Shown here: in pieces, positions 17,370 to 25,806 of the stretch
Layout: each line of letters opens with the position of its first letter
How positions within the stretch are numbered: the stretch's first letter is position 1
Assembly: GCA_021808665.1 (NCBI GenBank)
Contig: JAKBBA010000008.1
Span: forward strand, 1-64,000
Reading direction: 5' to 3'
DNA length: 64,000 bases
DNA from: Actinomycetes bacterium
Lineage (GTDB): Bacteria; Actinomycetota; Acidimicrobiia; Acidimicrobiales; Palsa-688
The notes under the pieces: generated by a model
Told to the model about the DNA's origin: nothing
Databases searched by the model: none
What the model saw: only the letters and a program-made list of their open reading frames with translations
Made by a program: the position numbers and the translations under genes

Positions 17370-17567
17370 CATCGGATGGGCGTTCGCCGTTTCGCCCGGC
17401 TCGGCGAACCCTGGCGCCACTCAAACGTGACGCGCGTTACAGGCGACCCAACTTCCACTACACCGACGGGGCATCTTGGTGTCTGGACGAGTCGACAAGG
17501 TTCCTCGCAAATCTGGTTCCGAGTTACTACTACCAAATATTTGACCTCCTTGATGCTTCTGGTCCCC

Positions 17568-18473
17568 TCACGCGTTAGAGAAGATGCGCAGAGCGTCAAG
17601 AAAAGGCACTGCAAGCAGGATCGTTCCAGGCACGAGCGCAGCGACAGTAACCGGTATCCACACCTGTTCGGAGCGACGATCGAGACGCGTCAGGGTACGG
17701 GTGTGCAGATCACGTCGCACCTGGCGGGCCTCCGATGACACGAGCCGTGCGAGGTCCGCCGAATCAGAGTGAAGGCTGAGGACCCGCGTAAGCCGTCTGA
17801 CGCCTTCGGAACCTGACAGCTCGGCCCACTCGCCCAACGCCTGGGCCTGGGTCGATCCCTGGGCCACCCGGTTTAGAGCCCGTCTCAGGTCCTGCGCTAC
17901 GCAGCCACCACCTCTCTCAGATATCCGTGCGAGCACCGAGCTCGAAGAGAACCCTGCGCTTAAAAGCATGGCCATCTGCTCCTCGACAACCGGTAACTCT
18001 AGGTCGGTGGTGTCAGTCCAGCTTTTCGCCCTCCGCTCCAAACCCTGCTCGATGGCCAAGAAGACCAGTAGCGGCAGTCCCAAAATCATCAGCAGCCCGA
18101 TCGAGGGGTTCGGCGCAACAGTGCTGGCGACGACTGCTGCCGCAACTAGTGCCAATAGGCTCAGTCCCATCTGGCGAGCCCGAAACCTCTTCGCTGTCTC
18201 GGAGGAGTGGATCCTACGCAGACGTTCGTCAGGGCTGCTAACCACGCCAAAGAGGGTAGAGATACGATCGCCTATCTGCCCTGCCAGCGGACCGAGGACC
18301 GCCGCAAGTGACCTGTCCCTCCCGCCGTCGCGGCCTTGCCGGCTGGCCGACCCCGGGTTGAACGGTCCTAGACGGTCAGTGAGTGTTTCACCGCCGAACC
18401 GGCGAAGCTGGGATAAGAGCAGAGCGGAACCCGCCCAAAGCAGCAACCCCAGCACTAGCTCCAGACGCGTCAA
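17568..18473 (-). CDS. tadC: TadC-like type II/IV secretion inner-membrane protein
   Basis: 301 residues. A membrane helix at 4-22, a basic linker, two hydrophobic helices (about 105-140), a T2SSF/GspF domain (about 155-260, with LELPVVEEQMAMLLSAGFSS and the LARLVSSEARQVRRDL helix) and a C-terminal helix (VTVAALVPGTILLAVPFLDAL). TadB and TadC together form the inner-membrane platform on which the TadA ATPase drives Flp pilus assembly. It lies 23 bases downstream of tadB on the same strand. It is separated from the pilin-like genes by the copper operon. Confidence 0.87.
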   Translation of the reverse strand: MTRLELVLGLLLWAGSALLLSQLRRFGGETLTDRLGPFNPGSASRQGRDGGRDRSLAAVLGPLAGQIGDRISTLFGVVSSPDERLRRIHSSETAKRFRARQMGLSLLALVAAAVVASTVAPNPSIGLLMILGLPLLVFLAIEQGLERRAKSWTDTTDLELPVVEEQMAMLLSAGFSSSSVLARISERGGGCVAQDLRRALNRVAQGSTQAQALGEWAELSGSEGVRRLTRVLSLHSDSADLARLVSSEARQVRRDLHTRTLTRLDRRSEQVWIPVTVAALVPGTILLAVPFLDALRIFSNA

Positions 18474-18496
18474 ATGTCACCTACCCCCAAAGCTTG

Positions 18497-19387
18497 TCAT
18501 CTGAACACCCTCGGGGGACTTTCAACTCTCAGCAGCCGCCCTGACCAAACCCAACAGCCAGCGATGGCCAGGAGCGCGGCTATCACGGCCAGCTGGCCGC
18601 CGGCACTCGCATAGGCAGCTCTGCCTGAGCCTATCGACAGTCCTGCCAAGGCCATCCCAAGCGGCACGAACAGAACGAACTTGCGTGCGAAGCGGACCCC
18701 TGCCTGCTTGGACGCAGCCTCCTTGCGCGCTTGAAGATCCGAGATCCGGTCTTCTATCAGGTCTGCGAGCCTGCGGTCCACGTCCGAGCCACCTACCTCG
18801 TAGGCCACTAGGAGGGTCTCGCAGACGGCGTCCGCGGTCGGGTCGGCAAGGCCCTGCTTTAGAACAGCGGTCGTGGCCGCAAAGTCGGTAGTCAGCAACC
18901 AGTCTCGCTCTGCGAGCGCGAACGCGTTCCTCCAAGGGCCAGGGGATGTCCGCCCGGCCTCGAAGAGAGCTTGGGGGATCGACTGGCCCATGGAACCGGC
19001 CCTCATCCTGATCTCCTCTAGCATCGCCGGCCACGCATGTCTGGCCGCGTCTATGCGGTCAAGGCGACGCCTTCGGTAGCTGGCCAGCGGAAACCCGCCA
19101 ACGAACAGAGCCGTCGCTATCGCAGGGGCAGCGGCGTCGAAGATCAAGTATCCCCCTATCGCCCCAGCAGCACCAGACGCGCAAAGAGCAGCGAAGAACG
19201 CTCCGGGAGTTACCTCAGCCAGACCGGCCTGCACAAGCCACGCTTTCGAACGCTGCCCGAGCATGTCCATCCGCAGCTTGGTCGACCTCCGGCGTTGCTC
19301 GTCCTTCGGGCTGTAAGCGTTCAGCACAAGGTAGGCGCCAGCGCCGGCGAGTACCGCCGCCAAAGCGGCGACGTCGGACGGCTTCAT
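18497..19387 (-). CDS. tadB: TadB-like type II/IV secretion inner-membrane protein
   Basis: 296 residues. Hydrophobic segments at about 4-22 and two around 62-105, followed by a GspF-type helical domain (about 115-225, with WPAMLEEIRMRAGSMGQSIPQAL and AYEVGGSDVDRRLADLIEDR) and two C-terminal helices (FVLFVPLGMALAGLSIG, LAVIAALLAIAGCWVW). This is the paired platform protein for TadC. Start ATG overlaps the tadA stop by 4 bases, indicating a tadA-tadB-tadC transcript. Confidence 0.87.
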   Translation of the reverse strand: MKPSDVAALAAVLAGAGAYLVLNAYSPKDEQRRRSTKLRMDMLGQRSKAWLVQAGLAEVTPGAFFAALCASGAAGAIGGYLIFDAAAPAIATALFVGGFPLASYRRRRLDRIDAARHAWPAMLEEIRMRAGSMGQSIPQALFEAGRTSPGPWRNAFALAERDWLLTTDFAATTAVLKQGLADPTADAVCETLLVAYEVGGSDVDRRLADLIEDRISDLQARKEAASKQAGVRFARKFVLFVPLGMALAGLSIGSGRAAYASAGGQLAVIAALLAIAGCWVWSGRLLRVESPPRVFR

Positions 19388-20709
19388 CGTAGAGGACCTC
19401 CACCCAAAAGATCCCTGACGTCGAAGTCGTGGAGTTCGAACGCCCTGGTAAGGCGTACCGGGATATTGCCCGACCAGCTCAGTTCGTCGTTAAAGCGACC
19501 CCGTGCGAACACTGTCGTCGTGGTGAACGCCACCGTACCCTCCGACACCTGAAGGTCCTCGACCGCCAGGACCTCGCCCACTCGGATATCACCTCCCACC
19601 CGAACGCAATGGACCACTACGTCCACAGCATCGCTCACCAGCGCCGACAACGCAGACGTGGTCATCTCCGACCCGATGTCCGCCAACTGGCACACGAAAC
19701 GAAGACGCGACAAAGCCTGGCGCGCTGAGCCGGAGTGAATCGTAGTAAAGCCCTGCACGCCCGACGACAGAGCTAGCAGCAGCGGAAGCGCTTCCCGGTC
19801 GCGAACTTCACCAACTACTGCTACATCTGGTGCCATCCTTAGAAATCCTGACACCAACCGGCGCAAGTCCACTTCCTTACGATCCGCGCGGGCGGGACGT
19901 GTCTGCATATGAGCGACGTTTGGCAACTCCACCACGGTCTCGAACACCTCTTCCGCTACCACGACGCGTAGCGACGCATCGACCTGCGCTACGAGACACC
20001 CGAGGAGGGTCGTCTTGCCCGACCCGGGAGCACCCGAAACCAGTACTGACGCTCCGGTCCTGACACAGGCCGACAAGAACCCAGCCGACCGCGCGTCTAG
20101 CATTCCGAGGCTCACAAGTTCGTTAAGGCTCCGGCGGACAACCCCCGAGAATTTTCGTATATTGACCAGCATGTGCCCGTCCCTGCCTATGTCAGCGTGG
20201 ACGATGTGCATGCGGGCTCCGTCGTCGAGCTGAGCGTCTTGGAGGCCATCCGCCGGGTCAAGTTTGCGGTGCGACGCCGCCGAGTCCTCCATGATCTTGG
20301 TGATCACCCGGGCGACATGGTCGTCGTCGTGGAACACCTCGTCGTGGAAACCGCCCGGACCTGAGCGCCGCTTGACGAAGATCGACGAAGGACCGTTAAC
20401 CATAATTTCCCAGACGTCGGGGTCTGCCAGCAGGGGCTCCAGGGGTCCATACCCGACGAGATTTCGAAGAGCCTTGTCGACAGCGGCGTCAGGATCGACA
20501 ATGTCGAACGGCCGGCTTCCTTCCCTGTAATCGCCTCTCCACTGGGCCACCTCGTCTACTAGGAGGTTGCGAAGCGCGTCTTTGGCGCCCGGATTGGCCA
20601 TGTCAAGGTCCGCTTCTTTCGCGCGTTCCTGCGCCGACAGTTCGATCTGGCGGAGCGGCGAAACCCAGACCTGCCTACCCGGCTGTTCCCCGAGGATAGC
20701 CACAGCCAA
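19384..20709 (-). CDS. tadA: TadA/CpaF-type secretion ATPase
   Basis: 441 residues, a GspE/VirB11-family hexameric ATPase powering Tad pilus extension. Walker A is GAPGSGKTT (226-234); the Asp box is VVVAEEVFE, the Walker B region is RMAPDVAVVGEVRDREAL and the His box is GFTTIHSGSARQALSRL. The N-terminal domain contains the CpaF pattern GYGPLEPLLADPDVWEIMVNG. First gene of tadABC on the minus strand. The TTG at 20709 or GTG at 20703 may be the start; no clear ribosome site precedes either. The AT-rich 20710-20770 stretch probably contains the promoter. Confidence 0.93.
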   Translation of the reverse strand: MAVAILGEQPGRQVWVSPLRQIELSAQERAKEADLDMANPGAKDALRNLLVDEVAQWRGDYREGSRPFDIVDPDAAVDKALRNLVGYGPLEPLLADPDVWEIMVNGPSSIFVKRRSGPGGFHDEVFHDDDHVARVITKIMEDSAASHRKLDPADGLQDAQLDDGARMHIVHADIGRDGHMLVNIRKFSGVVRRSLNELVSLGMLDARSAGFLSACVRTGASVLVSGAPGSGKTTLLGCLVAQVDASLRVVVAEEVFETVVELPNVAHMQTRPARADRKEVDLRRLVSGFLRMAPDVAVVGEVRDREALPLLLALSSGVQGFTTIHSGSARQALSRLRFVCQLADIGSEMTTSALSALVSDAVDVVVHCVRVGGDIRVGEVLAVEDLQVSEGTVAFTTTTVFARGRFNDELSWSGNIPVRLTRAFELHDFDVRDLLGGGPLR

Positions 20710-20854
20710 ATGCTATGTAAATGACAAGCCTGTCCGAAAGGGTCTAGATAAGAAAAATATTGTTCGTCCTCTGCTGCAGCTGGTCGCTAGGTAGGCCCAC
20801 CTGTTTGGCCGTCGGAGCAGGTCTGTACGCCTAGTGGAAAGGCTGCCGCAAAGA

Positions 20855-21832
20855 TCAGGGCTGCAGGCCCGTGCTCGGCTCTGCGAGTAAGCCTTCTATG
20901 AATGTCGCTATGAGCCTTTCGTTGTCGAGTTCGGTCACGACCTCGACTTGGGGCTGGCCAGGGTGGTGATGCTCGGCCGCGAACTCGCGCTTGTCGACGA
21001 TCAGCATCCCCCGGTTGGTCACTGAATGCAACTCCACATCGACCGGAGTTGCGAACGACCGCGAAGCCAGGCTGGCGTCGAGGGCGACGAGAGCAGCGCT
21101 CGGGTCGTGCAGGGGACAGCCGGGGCGGCTGTGACGGGTCGAGTAGAACTGCAAGTAGTGCTGGAGGATGTCCCAGCAGAACCTGCCGGCGGCGGTCTGG
21201 CTACGCTCGATCCTCTGGAGCTCCTCCGGGCCTATCCACGCCGACATCGTTACGTCCAGGCCGACCTGAGTGACGGGCCAGGCTGACTCGAACACTAGCT
21301 TCGCAGCTTCGGGATCATGGGCGATGTTCGCCTCAGCGTACGGGCTGATGTTGCCGGGATGGTCAATGGTGCCACCCATGATCACCACCTTTTCGACCAT
21401 CGACGCCACGTCGGGATCGAGCATCAAGGCAAGGGCGAGGTTGGTGAGCGGACCCGTCGCGACGATCGTGCAGTCGCCGGGATGGTTGCGCACGGTCTGG
21501 ACTATCTGCAAGGCCGCTGGGATATCCAATGGGTTCGTCCCCTGCGGCAATTCGGGTGCCCTGCCGCCGAGGCCGTCGTCGCCGTGCACCATCGAAGAAA
21601 TGTCAACGGGTTGGGCCAGCGGCCTGCGCGCTCCGACGGCGACAGGAACGCGGCGACGTCCTCCGATAGCAAGGACCGACAACGCGTTCTTGGCCGCCGC
21701 GGCCGCGGTGGCGTTGCCGTGCACGGTGCCGACGGCGAGGATCTCCACGTCGGGATCGTGGCACAGATACAACGCCGCCATGGCATCGTCGATGCCGTAG
21801 TCACCGTCGAGTATCAGCTTGCTAGCTGGCAT
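20855..21832 (-). CDS. inosine/uridine-preferring nucleoside hydrolase family protein
   Basis: 325 residues. The calcium-binding N-terminal motif reads DGDYGIDDAMA (9-19), matching the DxDxGxDDA signature with Gly and Tyr replacing the usual Thr and Pro. The C-terminal calcium Asp lies in CPLHDPSAALVAL, and the VIMGGTIDHPGNISPYAEANIAHDPEAA region (about 150-177) carries the substrate-binding Asn/Glu residues. The enzyme splits nucleosides to base and ribose. With a ribokinase gene upstream on the same strand, this suggests ribose salvage from nucleosides. A broken DUF1614 gene lies between them. Confidence 0.92.
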   Translation of the reverse strand: MPASKLILDGDYGIDDAMAALYLCHDPDVEILAVGTVHGNATAAAAAKNALSVLAIGGRRRVPVAVGARRPLAQPVDISSMVHGDDGLGGRAPELPQGTNPLDIPAALQIVQTVRNHPGDCTIVATGPLTNLALALMLDPDVASMVEKVVIMGGTIDHPGNISPYAEANIAHDPEAAKLVFESAWPVTQVGLDVTMSAWIGPEELQRIERSQTAAGRFCWDILQHYLQFYSTRHSRPGCPLHDPSAALVALDASLASRSFATPVDVELHSVTNRGMLIVDKREFAAEHHHPGQPQVEVVTELDNERLIATFIEGLLAEPSTGLQP

Positions 21833-21967
21833 GGCGCTCCGATCTGTTGGGTATTCACGTCGATCTCTTCCACTATCGTGGAACTTACCGTTCCGCCCAA
21901 GTGGAGCTCGGCGAGCGCCGCTTCGCCGTGACCGCCGGTCCCACCATACGGTGATGACGGCAGTGCC

Positions 21968-22394
21968 TCACAGGGTGGCTAGCACTACAGCCAAGATGCC
22001 GGCCAAAAGTACGCCGTCGAAAGTGCCAGCGCCTCCCACGGACGCTATGGGCGCGCCGAGATTGCGGATCCTGGGCAGGTTCAATATGTCGGCGCCGACA
22101 AGAGTTCCGAGCGTGCCGCAGACGTAAGCCGCTGCGGCCACCGCTGGAGCTCCGACTAGCGTGGCAGCGTACCGAGGGCACGGTATATCTGACGCCGAAG
22201 GCCACCACGTGGGCGGTTTCCACTCGCTCTTCGTCTGGGAAGCGCCCTACGGGGATGTTGACCCGGCTACCCAAGATGCTGGCGATTATGATCATCTGGA
22301 ACCAGCCAACCGAAAGGCCGACCCGCTCGTAGGCATATCCGGCGACATCGATCAGTATCAGCGCGCTCAGCATGAGCACGACCAGGCTCCCCAC
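21968..22394 (-). pseudogene. broken DUF1614 family membrane protein gene
   Basis: Two parts of one family appear in different frames. The first (from about 22394) reads MLSALILIDVAGYAYERVGL and then SILGSRVNIPVGRF up to FGVRYTVP, the N-terminal half of a DUF1614 membrane protein. The second, in another frame from about 22170 to the TGA at 21968, contains AYVCGTLGTLVGADILNLPR and ASVGGAGTFDGVLLAGILAV, the family's C-terminal signature. The central segment, several tens of residues in intact members, is absent, so an internal deletion of a length not divisible by three joined the halves out of frame. The start codon is uncertain (GTG 22394 used). Confidence 0.75.
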
Positions 22395-22528
22395 GAAAGG
22401 AGCGGTAACGGGCCAGTAACCGAAGCGACTATTTCTACGGTCGGGCCGACCCGCGCTGCTTTGACTCACAGCACCGTGAACTCTACTGAGAGCTGGCCGG
22501 GCCACCGCCACAGTGCAAATTCCGCAAG

Positions 22529-23542
22529 TCAAGCGACCGGTCGACGGACCATCTCCGCCAGGGATGTCGACGACAATCCTCCCGACACGTGCGCCGCGGC
22601 CGCTGCAGAGGCTAGCTCTGCCGACTCGTCGATCCGCCGCCCGCAGGCGAGGGCATGGCACAGCACACCGGCGAAGGCGTCCCCCGCACCGACCGCGCTC
22701 GTGACTTTCACCTGGTAGGCGGGCACATGGTGGGCGCCGCCAGCGTCCACATACACCGCCCCCTCACCACCGAGAGTCATTATCAAAGTGGGAAGCCTCG
22801 CAGACTTGCTGTCCGCCCCGCGTAGCCAGGATGCGACAGTTTCCGCGAGGCGTTCATCTGGGATCTCATGTCCCTCCGCAGTATCCGGCCAGCCAGACCA
22901 GTTCTGTTCGGCGCTGCCCTGTCGGGCGCCGCGTTGGGGCAACCGTTGCGCAAGCGCGACAGCTTCGGAGCGGTTGACGATGACCACATCCGCTCCTAGA
23001 AGTACCGCTTCTAAAGTCTCGTCGGCAGCGGCGTCCACGGGTGCGGCGTTGACCACCGTGATCAGGCCCAGCGCCCGGCCCAAGTCCAGAGTCGCCTTGA
23101 CGCTTGGTAGGGGCACTTCCAACGAGCACAGCATGACTCGGTATACGGCTGGGTCCACAGCCTCACGGCGGACCGGGTTTGCCCTGGAGTTCGCGCCGGG
23201 GTGGACGACGATCGTGTTCTCGCCGCCAGCGTCGACCGTGATGAGGGCGAGACCGCTAGACGAGCCCGCCACGATCTGCACCATCGAGCGCTCCACGCCA
23301 GACCGGTCCAAGTCTGCTAGGAGTAGCCCTCCGGCCGGGTCGTCACCTACCGCGCCGGCGATCGACACGGTCCCGCCCACGGAGGCGACCGCCACAGCCT
23401 GGTTTCTGCCTTTACCACCCGGAGCCGACTTGTAGCCCTGCGACAGGACTGTCTCGCCTGGTGCCGGCAGGGTCCGTACCCTGACCAGGTGGTCCATGTT
23501 GATCGACCCGAATACGAGCACTCCGGGCTGCGAGCTTCCCAT
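22529..23542 (-). CDS. rbsK: PfkB-family carbohydrate kinase, probable ribokinase
   Basis: 337 residues. The N-terminal GSINMDHLVRV and the APGGKGRNQAVAVA block (PfkB signature 1) are ribokinase-like; the C-terminal VTSAVGAGDAFAGVL is PfkB signature 2 with the catalytic Asp in GAGDAF. It phosphorylates a sugar, most likely ribose at O5, with ATP. A possible insertion at about residues 210-235 (QRGARQGSAEQNWSGWPDTA) is not typical of ribokinase. It heads a group with the broken DUF1614 gene and the nucleoside hydrolase, consistent with use of nucleoside-derived ribose. Confidence 0.9.
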   Translation of the reverse strand: MGSSQPGVLVFGSINMDHLVRVRTLPAPGETVLSQGYKSAPGGKGRNQAVAVASVGGTVSIAGAVGDDPAGGLLLADLDRSGVERSMVQIVAGSSSGLALITVDAGGENTIVVHPGANSRANPVRREAVDPAVYRVMLCSLEVPLPSVKATLDLGRALGLITVVNAAPVDAAADETLEAVLLGADVVIVNRSEAVALAQRLPQRGARQGSAEQNWSGWPDTAEGHEIPDERLAETVASWLRGADSKSARLPTLIMTLGGEGAVYVDAGGAHHVPAYQVKVTSAVGAGDAFAGVLCHALACGRRIDESAELASAAAAAHVSGGLSSTSLAEMVRRPVA

Positions 23543-23629
23543 CTCCTCATTGTTCTACCCGCTGGGGCGCTCTGGTAAGAAACCGCGAGAAAGCCAGCCA
23601 CGTAATTATTGCTATTTAAGTATGTTTCA

Positions 23630-23645
23630 TATATTCTCCGACTTG
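23630..23645 (+). promoter_or_regulatory. -10-like element, probably leaderless, for the pseudokinase gene
   Basis: TATATT at 23630-23635 lies in a strongly AT-rich island (23600-23640). A start about 7-10 bases downstream would fall at the GTG at 23645. A TTGCTA (23609-23614) could be a -35, but the 15-base spacing is short. No Shine-Dalgarno is present, which favours a leaderless transcript. Confidence 0.4.
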
Positions 23646-24916
23646 TGAGGATCGTTTTCGGGGCTGAGACGGTGGAGAAGGTGGCCTCTACAGCGGACGA
23701 CAGAGATCGACTCCGAGTAGAAGCCGCTACGCTCCGGGCCGTTGCGCATCCCGGGGTGGTCAGGCTGGTGTCGGCGGCCGGCGGGAGTGTCTGCGTGCGG
23801 CGCGTTCAGGGCAGGGTCCTCTCCGAGGTGCCACCTCAGGCCCCGCAGGTCACGGCGGCGTGGGCTGCGGCCCTGTGCACCACCCTCGGGGACCTTCACG
23901 GAGTCGGATGCATGCACACTGCCATCACCGCCGACCATGTGATCTTGGACGGCGATGGCCACCCGGTGTTGTGCGGATTCGGAAACGCGAGATGGCCCTC
24001 GGACCCTGCTGAGCGTGACCGGCTAGCCCGGGACGACCGTAGAGCCGTAACAGCGCTGATAGCAGAGCGCCTCGCTAGCGATCTCGGCGGCAGGACAGGA
24101 AGGCCCGGCCGCCTTGGCTATTCGAGGCTCATCCCGGTCCACCACCCTAGTGCCCGTCGGGCCGAGCGGACGCTTAGGCGCATGCTCGCAGACGGGGGCG
24201 CAGGCGTAGGGCGAGACGAAAGCTGGCTCCGGGACCTGGCAAGGCGACTCTCGGAATACTCCCGCTGCTCCCAGCCTGGTCCATCCGACCAACCTGACCC
24301 GACTGGCCCGACTGGCCCGGCTGACCCGACTGGCCCGGCTGGCCCGGTTGACCATGCAAAGCCGGCAGGCCACGTTCCCAGCCGAGGAAGCGCCGAGGGG
24401 GCTAGAGGTGACTCTGGGTCACCCGACGGTCAAGCACCAGGCGGCTCGATCGCCGCTCGCCTGTCCATCCATCCCCGAAGGAGGACGACATCCAAGCGGA
24501 GGCTCGCCGCCGCGCTCATGGCAACAGCGGTGGCGATCGCGTTGACCGCTGGTGTCACCTTCGATAGCAGGACCAGCCCACGAAGTCCGACGGCGCACCT
24601 ATCTCGGACTGTTACCGTCATCGGACCTTCCGGACCCTTGGAATTGTCACCTGGATCAGCGGGAAGGCTATCTGTGACAGCTGGCCGGTGGACCTGTTCG
24701 AAGGTAATGCCGGCGCTGCTCGACTTGAGCAACGGGAACATCTGGACTTTTCCGGGCTGGCCGGGACCTGGCGGACATTATCGGGGAAGCCTGGTCGCGC
24801 ACGTAGCCGGCGCCGTGGCTTTGGCTAGTTTCCCAAGTGGCCGGGGCTGTGACATTCTTCGGGCTAACACGGCGAGCGGCGCGTCGGTGGTGTTGAAGAT
24901 TGGAGGATCGCCGTGA
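23645..24916 (+). CDS. membrane-anchored protein-kinase-like pseudokinase
   Basis: About 423 residues from GTG 23645. The first 200 residues follow the Ser/Thr protein-kinase fold: RIVFGAETVEKVA, LRVEAATLRAVAHPGVVRLV (alpha-C and beta-4), and HTAITADHVILDGDGHPVLC followed by GFGNAR. The catalytic HRD is replaced by HTA and the DFG by GFG, so the catalytic and metal-binding Asp residues are lost: a pseudokinase. A Pro/Gly/Thr-rich linker (about 218-245) and a basic RRRTTSKRR patch precede one membrane helix (AALMATAVAIALTAGV); the last 120 residues lie outside and hold two Cys. The stop overlaps the LysM gene by 4 bases. The frame opens at TTG 23609, but that lies inside the promoter. Confidence 0.75.
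   Translation: MRIVFGAETVEKVASTADDRDRLRVEAATLRAVAHPGVVRLVSAAGGSVCVRRVQGRVLSEVPPQAPQVTAAWAAALCTTLGDLHGVGCMHTAITADHVILDGDGHPVLCGFGNARWPSDPAERDRLARDDRRAVTALIAERLASDLGGRTGRPGRLGYSRLIPVHHPSARRAERTLRRMLADGGAGVGRDESWLRDLARRLSEYSRCSQPGPSDQPDPTGPTGPADPTGPAGPVDHAKPAGHVPSRGSAEGARGDSGSPDGQAPGGSIAARLSIHPRRRTTSKRRLAAALMATAVAIALTAGVTFDSRTSPRSPTAHLSRTVTVIGPSGPLELSPGSAGRLSVTAGRWTCSKVMPALLDLSNGNIWTFPGWPGPGGHYRGSLVAHVAGAVALASFPSGRGCDILRANTASGASVVLKIGGSP
24294..24350 (+). repeat. short in-frame repeats encoding a Pro-Thr/Ala-Gly linker
   Basis: A run of imperfect 9- to 15-base units built on GACTGGCCCG encodes alternating DPTGP, TGPAD and TGPAGP units in the pseudokinase linker. It resembles collagen-like Gly-x-Pro repeats but is short. 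Length variation between strains by slippage would be expected. Confidence 0.75.
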
Positions 24917-25734
24917 GGTTCTGGCGCGCGAACCCAGGGTTGGAGCTTGCGGGCTTGGGGTGCGCCGCCTGCCTTGCCTGGATCCTCGTGTTCACGCAGG
25001 GACGGACATACCTTGCGCCTCCATCCGCTGGCGACCCGGCTTCTTGGGCGGGTTGGTACGAGAAGGTGGGACCGCTCGTCGCGGTGTTCTCCTTGTCCCG
25101 CCTCGTTCTGCTCGCAGCGTTAGGCCTGTGGACGCTTGCAGCTTTCGGCCTCGCCGCGTCCGGCTTGGGCCGAACCGGCCGGCTGCTCGCCACCGCCGCT
25201 GCCAGGACACTCAGCGCCGTTCGTCTTCCCGGCTCCACCACTATGGTCTCCCTCGCCGTCGGACTATCGGTGTCGGCTGCCGCTCTCAGCGCATGCAGTA
25301 CCACCAACAAATCGACCCTGACGGCCTCTCAGGTTCCGGTCCTTTTCAACCCATCCAAGGAGCCTGCTACTACGACGACGCAGCCAGCTCGTCGAGCGCC
25401 GAGAGGCTTAGAGTCTCTGAGACAGCCCACAGTATCGGCCCCAACACGAGCGCTGGCACTGGCCAAGCCTTCCGCCCCACCACCTGTCCCGCCGGCTGGA
25501 CATGTCTCGGCAGGCCCGCCGGCAGCTGGCGGGTTGTGGGTAGTCCGGCCCGGCGACGACTTGTGGTCCATCGCCGCCGACACGCTGCGACTTCGGTTGG
25601 GAAGAGAACCTGATCGCCAAGAGGTAGCAACCTACTGGTTGCAGGTGATCGCCGCTAACAGGAGTCGACTACCTCATCCTGACGACCCCAGCCTACTCTA
25701 CGCTGGCGACGTGATCATCCTGCCCGCGGGCTGA
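24913..25734 (+). CDS. LysM-domain membrane protein
   Basis: 273 residues. Three hydrophobic segments (about 11-29, 52-84 and 112-130) precede a Thr/Pro-rich linker and a C-terminal LysM domain (about 208-270, LWVVRPGDDLWSIAADTL through LLYAGDVIILPAG) that binds peptidoglycan. The SACSTTNK sequence after the third helix resembles a lipobox, but it is internal, so lipidation is doubtful. Translationally coupled (4-base overlap) to the pseudokinase gene. Similar membrane-LysM proteins occur near Tad genes in Actinomycetota, so a cell-wall role alongside the pilus system is possible. Confidence 0.85.
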   Translation: MRFWRANPGLELAGLGCAACLAWILVFTQGRTYLAPPSAGDPASWAGWYEKVGPLVAVFSLSRLVLLAALGLWTLAAFGLAASGLGRTGRLLATAAARTLSAVRLPGSTTMVSLAVGLSVSAAALSACSTTNKSTLTASQVPVLFNPSKEPATTTTQPARRAPRGLESLRQPTVSAPTRALALAKPSAPPPVPPAGHVSAGPPAAGGLWVVRPGDDLWSIAADTLRLRLGREPDRQEVATYWLQVIAANRSRLPHPDDPSLLYAGDVIILPAG

Positions 25735-25779
25735 CTCCTCGGGCGCCGACACCACCGGCGCGGCCAGACGCGAAGCGAC

Positions 25780-25804
25780 GCGGCCGGGACCGGTTTCCGG
25801 CCGC
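25780..25804. terminator. GC-rich hairpin between convergent genes
   Basis: GCGGCCGG (25780-25787) and CCGGCCGC (25797-25804) form a perfect 8-bp stem with a 9-base loop, between the LysM gene stop (25734) and the convergent hemW stop (25807). There is no T-tract, so it may be a factor-assisted terminator or a 3'-end stabilising hairpin for both transcripts. Confidence 0.5.
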
Positions 25805-25806
25805 GG

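Noticed and set aside
21885..22661. Single 258-codon minus frame over the DUF1614 region
   Set aside because: Only its middle part is DUF1614-like; the N-terminal stretch is antisense to ribokinase sequence and the tail is out of frame. Better described as a pseudogene.
24174..24359. Gln-Pro-Gly repeat ORF on the minus strand, collagen-like
   Set aside because: It is the reverse reading of the pseudokinase linker repeat; no ribosome site, no homologous pattern beyond repeats.
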